A stretch of DNA of 64,000 bases from CAYZJB01 sp964478735. GTDB taxonomy: Bacteria > CLD3 > SB21. Below, piece after piece: positions 8,145 to 16,506 of this stretch. Below the pieces are notes generated by a model that was given only the letters and a program-made list of their open reading frames with translations, did not search any database and was not told the origin of the DNA. Every line of letters begins with the position of its first letter. The stretch's first letter is position 1. The translations under genes were made by a program, and so were the position numbers. Location of the stretch: positions 1-64,000 of the forward strand of contig CAYZJB010000012.1 of assembly GCA_964478735.1 (NCBI GenBank). Direction: 5' to 3'.

Positions 8145-9697
8145 CCGCCATACTCGCAACGGCGCAGCCACAACATCGTGATGTCGTCCGACTGGGGGTG
8201 ATTCTGCGCAAAGGAGCGGATTTTTTCCATCAACGCCTTGCACCAGGGTTTGAGATCCTTCGTTGAAGACGAGAGATGGTTGCTCAGTTTTTCTTCACCG
8301 AACATGTCCTCGTTCGGATTCTCGGCTTCCGTGATCCCGTCGGTGTACATGAATAACCCGTTTCCCGGCAACAGTTGGAATTTTTCAGTCCGGTAATCGT
8401 AGTGTTCCAAAACACCGAGCGCGGGGCCCGTCGGTCCGATCCGTTGCGTCTTGTTTTGGGAAATCAAAAACGGCGGATTGTGGCCCGCATTGGCGCATTG
8501 AAGCATGCCGGAGCCGGGTTCCAGGAAGGCGACAAAAAACGTGATGAATTTGTCCGGCGTCGACGAGCGAAAGACCAGCCGATTGAGTTTACGGACCAAT
8601 TCGGCGAGGTTGTTTTCCGACTCGGCGTAGGACCGTAAAGCGGCATGCAGCGTACTGACCAACAATGCCGCCGCGATGCCCTTACCCGCCACGTCCGCAA
8701 TCGTGAGGTACCACCGGTCGTCCCGGATCCTGAAGATGTCGAAGAAATCGCCGCCCACGTCCTTTGTGGGTACATTCATGCCATACGCTTCATACCCGTG
8801 GATCGCCGGCATGAGTTGCGGAATGAGGTTTTTCTGAATGGCAGCGGCAATGGCGATTTCCTGATCCAGGAGTTGTTTGGCAAACGCTTCCTTTTGGAGC
8901 GCATCCCGATCCAGAACTGCAACCATCTGTCGGACGACCGCATCCACAAGGACGCGATCCGTGTCGTCAAATCGATCGGGAGCGCCACGCGATTCTTTCT
9001 GCGACAAAACGATCTGTATCCGGTGCGTATCGGATGACCCTTCACAGGATAACATTTCCGGGTCCGGAATCGGAAACGGTAGGCTTTCGGGAAAACCAAT
9101 TATTGTAACGTCTTGAGATTCCGCCACCCGTATCCATCCCTGCGCCGCGCTCACCATGGCGGTGATTCGGGCAAGAGCGGTTTCAAAAAGTTCCGAGATG
9201 TTGGTCTTCGATGCAAGTTCGATCGTCGTGTCCACGAGGGAATTGAGCTGGGCAATACGATGGTGCAGTTGAAAAATCAGACGCTGTTCGATTTGCCGAG
9301 AAACGAAAAACACGTACGCGTGATACACGAGTTCGACGATCAGATCGAACGCGAGCGTATCCTCTTCGCTGTACGGCTGTGCGTCAAGCCGCGGTCCCGC
9401 GACGAGAACAAGATCTCGTTTGGCCGTGAGTGGAGCGGCGAGGAGAAAAGGTGAAAACACGCCGGATCCCCCATTGACGTCTGCCGGCAGCGATTCGACG
9501 AGCCGGTGATGTTGGTAGATGACGTGCCATGATCGCTCGCGGCGTTCAAAGAGCCCCGCATCACTCGTCAGCAGGGAGCCGCGAACGATGTGGGCGGCCA
9601 GTCGCCCGAATTCGTCCTTGCTTTTGGACTGAGCCAGAAGATCAAATTCCTCCCGCAACGATCCTATTTTCCAGGAAAGGCGGGCCGAACGATCCAT
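8141..9697 (-). CDS. GAF-like sensor / SpoIIE-type PP2C protein phosphatase
   Basis: 518 residues. The first 300 contain one or two divergent GAF-like sensory domains; the interval LNSLVDTTIELASKTNISEL starts the second. The C-terminal ~230 residues are a SpoIIE/RsbU PP2C phosphatase with the metal-binding acidic motifs GGDFFDIFR, IADVAGKGI, YTDGITEAEN and SDDITMLWL all present. Such enzymes remove phosphate from an anti-anti-sigma (STAS) protein and so switch partner binding; this is family knowledge. No STAS or anti-sigma kinase gene is next to it, so its target is encoded elsewhere. No transmembrane segment was seen, so it should be cytoplasmic. Confidence 0.93.
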   Translation of the reverse strand: MDRSARLSWKIGSLREEFDLLAQSKSKDEFGRLAAHIVRGSLLTSDAGLFERRERSWHVIYQHHRLVESLPADVNGGSGVFSPFLLAAPLTAKRDLVLVAGPRLDAQPYSEEDTLAFDLIVELVYHAYVFFVSRQIEQRLIFQLHHRIAQLNSLVDTTIELASKTNISELFETALARITAMVSAAQGWIRVAESQDVTIIGFPESLPFPIPDPEMLSCEGSSDTHRIQIVLSQKESRGAPDRFDDTDRVLVDAVVRQMVAVLDRDALQKEAFAKQLLDQEIAIAAAIQKNLIPQLMPAIHGYEAYGMNVPTKDVGGDFFDIFRIRDDRWYLTIADVAGKGIAAALLVSTLHAALRSYAESENNLAELVRKLNRLVFRSSTPDKFITFFVAFLEPGSGMLQCANAGHNPPFLISQNKTQRIGPTGPALGVLEHYDYRTEKFQLLPGNGLFMYTDGITEAENPNEDMFGEEKLSNHLSSSTKDLKPWCKALMEKIRSFAQNHPQSDDITMLWLRRCEYGG

Positions 9698-10082
9698 GGG
9701 CTGTGAATTCCTGTCTTAGTGGTCAGGGCTTCGTCATGCAGAAAGCCGCAATTCGCGCAAAGCATCTTCGGTGGTGGGGAACTTCCCGGCGGAGTTTTCC
9801 CGGACAAGCCATCAATGCCATTTCCGCACGCCATTATCTAACCCGGCAGGGCCGGAATATCGAATTGAACACTTAACACAGAGGCCACCGAGCACGCAGA
9901 GAGCGATTTTTTCTCTAAGACTTACTATAGAATCCTCAAGGAGAAAATGCGAGAAACATCGTAGCCGTAACGGCTTTTCTCATAACCCCACCCCGTCCCT
10001 CCCCTTGCTCCCTCCATACATGCTGGGAAAACTCACCCACTAGAAATCCGGAAGCATGTAAATATCTACGCAAAAAACGTAG
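9698..10082. other. Intergenic region with repeat fragments and no convincing gene
   Basis: No credible gene was found. On the minus strand a short frame ending near 9735 reads WLVRENSAGKFPTTEDALRE, but it has no recognisable start or family. At 9874-9900 is a stretch like CACAGAGGCCACCGAGCACG, similar to a purine-rich dispersed intergenic repeat. At 9983-10016 is one arm of the C-rich repeat described separately. The segment ends beside a truncated outer-membrane-protein fragment, so it looks like a scar of deletion or rearrangement. Confidence 0.5.
9983..10016. repeat. Half copy of a C-rich inverted repeat
   Basis: The sequence begins TAACCCCACCCCGTCCCTCC and continues CCTTGCTCCCTCC. It matches the left arm of the complete inverted repeat at 22672-22723 (CAACCCCACCCCTGCCCCTC). 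The right arm is missing here. Both copies sit next to truncated protein-coding fragments. Confidence 0.6.
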
Positions 10083-10382
10083 ATGTTGCGGATACAGAGT
10101 CTAAAAATCTTGCCGGAGTGGACGCTACCGCCCGTCATTTTCAAACGAGCCGGCCGGCTTTCGTTGTACGCCAATTATCTGCACATGACATTATTCTCAT
10201 CGGTCCTGTGTGCGCGAAATGGAGCGGAATGGAAGTTTCCAACCAACGTCGGCGCGCAGATCGACATTCGCCTCGTGGCCCTGTCGTATTTGAGATTTAC
10301 CCTGTCGACCGGATATGCCGTCGCGTTTCGGAAGGGCCATAACGACGGGCAAGAATGGATGATGTCCCTTAAAATTCACTGA
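10083..10382 (+). pseudogene. C-terminal fragment of an outer-membrane beta-barrel protein
   Basis: An open frame of 99 codons whose last ~85 residues look like the final strands of a beta-barrel: alternating hydrophobic segments (LSLYANYLHMTLFSS, IDIRLVALSYLRFTLSTGYA) and a terminal EWMMSLKIH. I associate this layout with the C-terminus of large FCB surface proteins that join a TolB/WD40-like propeller to a barrel. The first residues after the ATG are not part of that homology. No upstream frame carries the missing several hundred residues, and repeat debris lies just upstream. I therefore read it as a 5'-truncated remnant that ends 7 bases before the next gene. The family assignment is from memory of the pattern and is moderate at best. 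Confidence 0.45.
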
Positions 10383-10389
10383 TGACAAC

Positions 10390-11373
10390 ATGAATCTGCT
10401 GTTGAGCTTCTTTCCGGTCTGTTTGTTTCTCGCTGGCCTGATCGCCATGGACAGTTACAAACTGGTTCGCCGGGGAACTCTTGCAGCGGCGATATGCGCC
10501 GGAGCCATTGCCGCGGTGTCAGCATTGGTCATTCAGAGCCTGGGGTCGGCGGTCGTGAGTATGCCTCCGATGATCGCCGATCGCTACGTGGCGCCGGTTG
10601 TCGAAGAGGCGTTGAAGTCGGTGTATTTAGTCATCCTGATACGGCGAACCCGGATCGCTTTCACCGTCGACGCGGCGGTGGTGGGGTTTGCCGTCGGTAC
10701 TGGATTCGCGCTCGTTGAAAACCTGTATTATCTCGAGAACATTTCCGACGGAAATTTTTTCCTTTGGCTCCTCCGGGGCGTCGGTACCGCCGTCATGCAC
10801 GGATCGACGACCGCGATCTTTGCCATGCTTTACCGTACAACTCACGATGTTCAAACCCGTTTTGCATTTACGATAAGTATCGCGGGACCCGTAGCCGTTC
10901 ATATGGCCTATAATCATTTTTTACTCGGGCCGACGGTCAATGCCATTATGATCCTCGCGGGATTTCCTTTACTGGTCATTGTGGCCTTCACGCGCTGCCG
11001 ATCGCATATCGAACGCTGGCTCGGAATGGGATTTGACCGGGATGCGGAATTGCTGACGATGCTGGACAGCGGTCACATGAGCGACACGCCGATTGGCCGT
11101 TACCTGTCGTCCATTAAGAAGTATTTTCCATCGGAGATCGTGGTCGACATGGTTTGCCTCGTTCGCCTTCATGCCGAACTGTCGTTGCGCGCCAAGGGGA
11201 TTTTGCTTATGCGAAGCGTCGGACTCCAACCGCCTTCGGATTACGATGTTCGGCCCAGGCTTGTCGAAATGCGGTCGCTGACCAAGAATATCGGAAAGAT
11301 CGGGCGACTGGCCCTGAGTCCCGTCCTGTCTCAGCGATATCGTGAAGTGTGGCAGCTTCGACTATTGGAATAA
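10390..11373 (+). CDS. PrsW-family intramembrane metalloprotease
   Basis: 327 residues. About seven hydrophobic helices fill the first ~210 residues, followed by a ~115-residue soluble C-terminal tail. The three PrsW active-site blocks are visible: VVEEALKS (E72-E73) in the first, FALVENLYY (about 106-114) in the second, and VMHGSTTA (H137) in the third. PrsW-type enzymes cleave substrates inside or next to the membrane; the best-known member performs site-1 cleavage of an anti-sigma factor. No sigma or anti-sigma gene is adjacent, so the substrate is unknown. The C-terminal tail ends in basic, helical sequence and is not a domain I recognise. Confidence 0.85.
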   Translation: MNLLLSFFPVCLFLAGLIAMDSYKLVRRGTLAAAICAGAIAAVSALVIQSLGSAVVSMPPMIADRYVAPVVEEALKSVYLVILIRRTRIAFTVDAAVVGFAVGTGFALVENLYYLENISDGNFFLWLLRGVGTAVMHGSTTAIFAMLYRTTHDVQTRFAFTISIAGPVAVHMAYNHFLLGPTVNAIMILAGFPLLVIVAFTRCRSHIERWLGMGFDRDAELLTMLDSGHMSDTPIGRYLSSIKKYFPSEIVVDMVCLVRLHAELSLRAKGILLMRSVGLQPPSDYDVRPRLVEMRSLTKNIGKIGRLALSPVLSQRYREVWQLRLLE

Positions 11374-11455
11374 CCGACGCACGGCAAGATCGAATCAACT
11401 CGTTCGACCAGGGATAGTCTTTTCCATAGAGCTTATAGACAATAGCATAATTCTC

Positions 11456-11871
11456 TCACCACTCCGCCTTGGGCCGGCCTTTCCAGTACCAGGCGATGAT
11501 GTCGGTCAGCGGGGGATCGCCGCCGATGTCGCGGAAACGCAGCGCGTTTTGAGCGCGATGGTAATGGCTGTGCATCGTCACCTGCGTGAGGGCTTCCGCG
11601 ATGGTGATTTTGAGCGGAGGGTTTTTGAACCACGGGACCGTCACTTTGTACGAGAGCGTCGAATCGGTCGCGTTTTTCAAAAACACTTCGAGATTGGCGT
11701 GCTGTTCTTTCGCCCAGGATTTCAACCCCGCCGCGGTGCGGAAATCTTCCTGCTTTTTCCACGTGGGCGCTTTTTCGGAAACAACGCTACAAAAGGCATG
11801 TTGAACAAGGTGAATGTGGTGCAGGTGTTTCTGGATCGTCAGGTCGTTGAGCCCGCCGGGAAATTTTTCCA
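11456..11871 (-). pseudogene. 5'-truncated duplicate of the DinB-family gene
   Basis: Reading the minus strand, the frame from about 11871 to the TGA at 11456-11458 encodes the last ~137 residues of the DinB-family protein found intact at 13666-14193. All of the shared residues are the same, up to GRPKAEW at the end. The N-terminal ~38 residues are missing: just upstream the frame hits a TGA within unrelated sequence and no start codon precedes LEKFPGGLNDL. The 3' boundary of the duplication lies at the stop codon itself, where TAG in the intact copy is replaced by TGA here. Confidence 0.85.
11458..11871. repeat. Direct repeat, copy 1 (about 414 bp)
   Basis: Copy 1 of a direct repeat whose second copy is at 13668-14081, with an offset of 2210 bases. 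By eye the two copies differ at only two positions, both near the 11850 end, and both are silent third-codon changes in the DinB-family frame. The 1.8 kb between the copies carries the serine hydrolase gene. Confidence 0.9.
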
Positions 11872-12068
11872 GCAGCTCACGTGCGAGCAGAGATCAAGGT
11901 CATGAAAATCCGAATGACCTGATGGATGCGCTTAAGAATGGAAACTCAACAAGGCAGTCGCTTCGCGATTAAGAAATTACAAACCTATATCGCTCCAACT
12001 ATGATTATTTATTCATAATTGTCCAATTCAATCCCATAAAACATCCATAAAACATCCGTCCAAAAAAC

Positions 12069-12092
12069 CGTCCTGATACGTGTATCAGGACG
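12069..12092. terminator. Perfect-arm hairpin upstream of the serine hydrolase gene
   Basis: The sequence CGTCCTGATAC / GTATCAGGACG forms an 11-bp stem with a two-base loop. On the minus strand it is followed by GGTTTTTTGG, which is the shape of an intrinsic terminator. On the plus strand only GACTTT follows. It ends 54 bases before the ATG of the hydrolase, so it could shield that gene from antisense transcription or act as an operator. The surrounding 200 bases (11872-12068) are AT-rich and hold no gene. Confidence 0.5.
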
Positions 12093-12146
12093 ACTTTCCC
12101 ATTGGTTGGTTTATTTTTGGTAAACCAAGATTGGAAAGGAGTCCAT

Positions 12147-13310
12147 ATGATAAGAAACACTCTCTCACGGATAGTTATTTTGGCCTGTGCCATTACCCTT
12201 GGTTGCGAAAACAGCCATCGCACGGAGAGTCGCGTCATCGCCGCAAAATTGGATGATCTGGCCGGTCAAATTCTGGCCGACTCGAGTATCCCAAGTGTGA
12301 TTCTGAGGATTCACAGCCCAAAAACGGGTTTTACTTGGTCCCACGCACAAGGTCTCGCATACGGTAAAGTTCCAGCGCTGCCGGAGGATGCGTTTATGAG
12401 TGCAAGCATCGGCAAGATGATGACGGCCCTGCTTATTGTCAAACTGCAGGAGGCAGGACTCTTGGATGTGGACGATTCGTTGGGTATGTATCTTTCGAAT
12501 GAAGTACTGTCGAATTTGCTTGTATACGAAGATCACGACTATAGTCGTCAGATTACAATCCGGCAACTGCTGACGCACACAAGCGGGCTCGACGATGTAT
12601 TCGGCGGCGGAACGCCAGACGAAAATGGTCTTACGCCTCTTATGCAAGCGCTACTTGCAGAGCCGGACCGCCAGTGGACTCCTCTGGATGTTATCCAGTT
12701 TTATAAGGACCATTTCCAGGCGCAAAGCGCACCGGGCGCACAGTTCCGTTACTCGGATACTGGGTATCAATTGCTCGGTTTGGTGGCGGAGAGCGCCAGT
12801 AATCAACCTTTTCACATGGCACTGTGGGAGCGCGTGCTCCAGCCGCTCGGCATGACGCATACGTATGTGATCGGCTATGATACTCCGCGCGGTTTGGTGG
12901 CTGGGCGACAACCGTCGACGGCGTACTTTGATGACATCGAACTCACGTTTCCCGCCGTGCGGTTTGACTGGGCTGGCGGCGGTTTGTATACGACCACTCA
13001 AGATCTTGAAAATGCGCTCGACGCCATTCGACACGGAGCATTTTTGTCCGACTCGAGCCGTCAAGCCATGCTGAATTGGGTCGATGACGGCGAAGGAGGG
13101 GGCTACGGTTTCGGTATCGCACGCTGGCGGTTCGGCGGGAGCCCGGATGCATATATGATAGGACACGGTGGCGCGACAAACGCATTTGTTTTTTATTCGG
13201 AGCGCCACGAAACCTATGTGATCGGCACCGTCAATCAAATCCGTCCCCACGAAATCGATATGGGAGTTGTCCTTTTGCGCATTCTGGAGATTCTTGAGGA
13301 CGCGGAATGA
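12147..13310 (+). CDS. Serine hydrolase of the class C beta-lactamase / S12 family, lipoprotein
   Basis: 387 residues from the ATG at 12147, chosen because AAAGGAG precedes it and because the product then starts with a lipoprotein signal (MIRNTLSRIVILACAITLGC, lipobox LGC at Cys20). The S12 catalytic triad blocks are present: S87-I-G-K90, YSD in FRYSDTGY, and GHGGATN near the end in place of KTG. Members of this family hydrolyse D-Ala-D-Ala peptides, esters or beta-lactams; sequence alone does not say which. The extracytoplasmic lipid anchor suggests a periplasmic or surface enzyme. It lies alone between two copies of a duplicated fragment and has a somewhat more AT-rich codon use than its neighbours, hinting at later insertion. 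Confidence 0.9.
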   Translation: MIRNTLSRIVILACAITLGCENSHRTESRVIAAKLDDLAGQILADSSIPSVILRIHSPKTGFTWSHAQGLAYGKVPALPEDAFMSASIGKMMTALLIVKLQEAGLLDVDDSLGMYLSNEVLSNLLVYEDHDYSRQITIRQLLTHTSGLDDVFGGGTPDENGLTPLMQALLAEPDRQWTPLDVIQFYKDHFQAQSAPGAQFRYSDTGYQLLGLVAESASNQPFHMALWERVLQPLGMTHTYVIGYDTPRGLVAGRQPSTAYFDDIELTFPAVRFDWAGGGLYTTTQDLENALDAIRHGAFLSDSSRQAMLNWVDDGEGGGYGFGIARWRFGGSPDAYMIGHGGATNAFVFYSERHETYVIGTVNQIRPHEIDMGVVLLRILEILEDAE

Positions 13311-13665
13311 GCCCAAAGGGGAAAACGCCTGAATTGAAATCGACGGATTTTTCTGATTCGACGCGTGCAGTGTATCTCCTGGCGGTATGGTAGTCGCTCT
13401 GGACACGATGCGCACGGGCCAGCGTGACGGATGCGATTTGGGAATCCACTACTCGGAATCGGAAGAGGTTGCGGGCGACCCATCGTTCGTTTACTCACGA
13501 TCTCGATCAGAATAACATCGACATACTTGCGGCGACGAAAAAAAGCTCAAATGATAAGGCTCAGCCGGTCTTTCTTCCGGATTAGGTGGGTCAAGCTGCA
13601 ATGGAGAGTTGATAAAGAGAGAGGCAGGTCACAACAGATGTTATCACGGTTTAGCGTGATGATAC
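13311..13665. other. Intergenic region with no recognisable gene
   Basis: No convincing gene. One plus-strand frame runs about 50 codons through HRSFTHDLDQNNIDILAA to a TAG near 13585, but it has no family and no good start. At 13643-13660, just past the DinB-family stop, ATCACG-GTTTAG-CGTGAT can form a 6-bp hairpin without a T-run. Confidence 0.4.
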
Positions 13666-14193
13666 CTACCACTCCGCCTTGGGCCGGCCTTTCCAGTACC
13701 AGGCGATGATGTCGGTCAGCGGGGGATCGCCGCCGATGTCGCGGAAACGCAGCGCGTTTTGAGCGCGATGGTAATGGCTGTGCATCGTCACCTGCGTGAG
13801 GGCTTCCGCGATGGTGATTTTGAGCGGAGGGTTTTTGAACCACGGGACCGTCACTTTGTACGAGAGCGTCGAATCGGTCGCGTTTTTCAAAAACACTTCG
13901 AGATTGGCGTGCTGTTCTTTCGCCCAGGATTTCAACCCCGCCGCGGTGCGGAAATCTTCCTGCTTTTTCCACGTGGGCGCTTTTTCGGAAACAACGCTAC
14001 AAAAGGCATGTTGAACAAGGTGAATGTGGTGCAGGTGTTTCTGGATCGTCAGGTCGTTGAGTCCGCCGGGAAATTTCTCCAACGCTTTCCAGTGCTCGGC
14101 ATCCGCCCACTCCATGTGACGGATCATGTCCCGCAGCCAGTGGCGAAGCGTGATGTGGATCAGTTCGCCTGTTTTGTCGACGGAGTCCGTCAT
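13666..14193 (-). CDS. DinB-family (four-helix, DUF1569/YfiT-like) protein
   Basis: 175 residues, starting at ATG 14193. The four-helix DinB superfamily fold is suggested by the early helix with HMEWADAEHW, HLHHIHLVQHAF in helix two and the C-terminal HSHYHRAQNALRF. The histidines of these segments are the usual divalent-metal ligands. Relatives include thiol-S-transferases and other metal-dependent enzymes; no substrate can be assigned. This is not DNA polymerase IV, which shares the name DinB. The start codon overlaps the stop of the upstream S46 peptidase gene as ATGA, so the two are probably translationally coupled. The last three-quarters of the gene is duplicated at 11458-11871. Confidence 0.88.
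   Translation of the reverse strand: MTDSVDKTGELIHITLRHWLRDMIRHMEWADAEHWKALEKFPGGLNDLTIQKHLHHIHLVQHAFCSVVSEKAPTWKKQEDFRTAAGLKSWAKEQHANLEVFLKNATDSTLSYKVTVPWFKNPPLKITIAEALTQVTMHSHYHRAQNALRFRDIGGDPPLTDIIAWYWKGRPKAEW
13668..14081. repeat. Direct repeat, copy 2 (about 414 bp)
   Basis: Partner of 11458-11871, lying inside the intact DinB-family gene. Identity ends abruptly at 14081, where this copy continues into the normal coding sequence and copy 1 runs into unrelated DNA. At the other end both copies share ACC before the stop codons diverge. Confidence 0.9.
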
Positions 14194-16301
14194 GCGGCGA
14201 TTTTCATTTCTTTTATTAGATGATGCGCTCCACTGAAAAACTCCATCACCCACAGGATGTACCGAACGTCGACGCCGATCGAACGGCTGTACGCATCGCT
14301 CCAGGCGAAGTCGTTAACCGTGGCCTCGAAGGCACGATCGAAATTGAGTCCGACGAGCCGGCCGTACGCATCGATGACCGGACTGCCCGAATTGCCGCCC
14401 GTCGTATCCGAATCGTACAGCATGCCCACCGGTACGTCGTCGACGTTCTTGAGCCGATAGCGGCCGAACGACTTGGACCGATAAAGCTCGATCATCTTTG
14501 ACGGTGTGTCGAACGGCTTATCGCCCGTCTTGGCGATGAGACCCGACAACGTCGTCTGCGGCCGATACACGACCGCATCGGCGGGCGCATAGCCTCGCAC
14601 TTTTCCGTAGGTGATTCGCATCGTAAAATTGGCGTCGGGTATGAAATCTTTTTTCAGAAATTGCTGGCGAACTTCCGCCAGCAGCGGATACAGCCGATTC
14701 AGTTCGGCATCCCATTGTTTTCGGTTGCCCTGAATCGATAAGCGCAGCGGTTGAAAAATCCGGACAAATTTCATCATCGCGTCCTTGTCGGTCGCGATTT
14801 TATCCGGCTTCTGAAACGCGGTTCTTAAATAATTTTCGTCGCCCAGTTTTGAACTTTTATAAAGGCCGTCGACGAAGCGATCGAGCGATTTCGCATCGCC
14901 GGCGTCGAATAATCCGTCGACTTCTTTGATGCGCTGGTCCTCCGGCAGTGTCGACATGCGCAGCAGAATTTCCCTGCACACGTCACGGTCCGCCGCAAGA
15001 TTCGTTTTGTCTTCGATCGCCTGAATCCGTTTCATCACGGCCTCGATGACGCTGTCACGATCGGAGGCATGGGATACGAGGGTAGCTCCGTCATACAGTT
15101 GCATTGCAATGCGAACGCGCCCGACCGATGAAAAAAGAAAATCCACGAGCGCGTCGCGTTCGACGCTCCGGGCCATGACGGTATAAATCGAATCCATCGT
15201 CGGAAGTACGTGGGCATATCGCGCCGTCCGGTTCGGATCCTTTGTGATAAATTCAGTCAGTTCTTTTTCCTGCGCACGTTTGCGATCGACGAACGATTCC
15301 GTCGTCAGCGTTTTGATCTGGCCCCTGTATTTTTTTTCGACGTTCGCCAGATACTCAATTCGTGCCGCGACCTGGATGGCAATCGCCCGATCGAGCGCGC
15401 CCGCGTCTTGAAGGCGCGCAATTTCCCACGCGTACAGACTGCCCACGGCGGCCATACGTTTCATTTCGAATTCGACGAACGACGCGCTGCGGTGGCGGAA
15501 CGTCCTGCCGGGATACCCGAGGAGCATGACGAAGTCACCTTCATTCACGCCTTCGACGGCGAGCGGCAGGTGACGTTTGGGTTTATACGGGACGTTGTCC
15601 GGGGAATAATCGGCGGGAGAACCGTCCGGCGCCACGTACGCACGAAAAAATGCAAAGTCACCCGTATGCCGCGGCCACACCCAGTTGTCCACCTCGCCGC
15701 CGAATTGTCCAATCGCCTGCGGCGGTGCGTACACCAGCCGTACATCACGCAGCTGTGTGTAGACGAACAAAAAATAGGATTGTCCGACCATCATTTCGGA
15801 GATTTCAATTTTCTGGCCGGGAAATTCCAATCTGGCTTTTTCCAATCGTGCGGCGCGGTTTTGCTCGATCTTGCGCTGCCGTTCGAGCGAGGGCATATCG
15901 GTCGTGGTGCCATTGAGGATATCGGCGCTCACATCGACGACGTTTTCGAGGATCAACGCGTGGCCTTTTTTGACCGGAGATTCCGCTGAACGTGTTCCGG
16001 CAAGGAAACCGTTTTGAATGAAGTCGTTGTCGACCGTGGTGGCTTCCTGGATCGCGTCGAACGCACAGTGATAGTTGGTCAGGATCAGTCCTTCTTCGGA
16101 AACGAACGATCCCGTACAGCCGGGAATGCGGACGATCGCGTGCGCCAGGCTGACGCTGTCCGTACGGAAAATGTCGGCGGCATTCATCTTCAACCCTTTT
16201 TCTTCAAGCGCGATTTTTGCCGCCATCGTGATGGGAAACATGCCCTCGCCGGCGGTGAGCAAGGAGGAAAGGCACAAGAGAAGGGATAACAAACGTCGCA
16301 T
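14190..16301 (-). CDS. S46 family dipeptidyl-peptidase (DPP7/DPP11 type)
   Basis: 703 residues from ATG 16301, chosen because the product then begins with a clean signal peptide (MRRLLSLLLCLSSLLTAGEG); an upstream frame extension adds 18 unlikely residues. The chymotrypsin-fold triad is visible: His78 in TNYHC, Asp in GEVDNW (about 205) and Ser in TGGNSGSPV near residue 630. The helical insert typical of S46 lies between. Downstream of the serine the sequence reads GLNFDRAFEA. In characterised enzymes an Arg at the equivalent site (DPP11) selects acidic residues at P1 whereas Gly (DPP7) selects hydrophobic ones, so acidic specificity is inferred. S46 enzymes are periplasmic and release dipeptides from N-termini. 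The gene overlaps the DinB-family gene by ATGA. Confidence 0.95.
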   Translation of the reverse strand: MRRLLSLLLCLSSLLTAGEGMFPITMAAKIALEEKGLKMNAADIFRTDSVSLAHAIVRIPGCTGSFVSEEGLILTNYHCAFDAIQEATTVDNDFIQNGFLAGTRSAESPVKKGHALILENVVDVSADILNGTTTDMPSLERQRKIEQNRAARLEKARLEFPGQKIEISEMMVGQSYFLFVYTQLRDVRLVYAPPQAIGQFGGEVDNWVWPRHTGDFAFFRAYVAPDGSPADYSPDNVPYKPKRHLPLAVEGVNEGDFVMLLGYPGRTFRHRSASFVEFEMKRMAAVGSLYAWEIARLQDAGALDRAIAIQVAARIEYLANVEKKYRGQIKTLTTESFVDRKRAQEKELTEFITKDPNRTARYAHVLPTMDSIYTVMARSVERDALVDFLFSSVGRVRIAMQLYDGATLVSHASDRDSVIEAVMKRIQAIEDKTNLAADRDVCREILLRMSTLPEDQRIKEVDGLFDAGDAKSLDRFVDGLYKSSKLGDENYLRTAFQKPDKIATDKDAMMKFVRIFQPLRLSIQGNRKQWDAELNRLYPLLAEVRQQFLKKDFIPDANFTMRITYGKVRGYAPADAVVYRPQTTLSGLIAKTGDKPFDTPSKMIELYRSKSFGRYRLKNVDDVPVGMLYDSDTTGGNSGSPVIDAYGRLVGLNFDRAFEATVNDFAWSDAYSRSIGVDVRYILWVMEFFSGAHHLIKEMKIAA

Positions 16302-16506
16302 GGAGCATCTCCGATTTGTGGGGGCGGGTTTACCGCAACCTGAATGGTCAGACAAATGTTCGTGCTTTCTTCAAGGAAATCAAGACGGAATCCGGGCAAT
16401 AAGTTTGCCGTTGCACTCGCTGCTTTCGTGCCTTACCTTTGACCTATTAATCACGCGCTCCCTTCTTTTGCCTGACTCCCAGGCACGTGACAGTCGGACG
16501 GTCTCC

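Noticed and set aside
12069..12092. Insertion-sequence end or integrase attachment site
   Set aside because: No second copy of the hairpin and no recombinase gene nearby; terminator or operator is simpler.
13374..13585. Plus-strand frame with HRSFTHDLDQNNIDILAA as a possible secreted-protein fragment
   Set aside because: Too short, no start, no family; left as intergenic.
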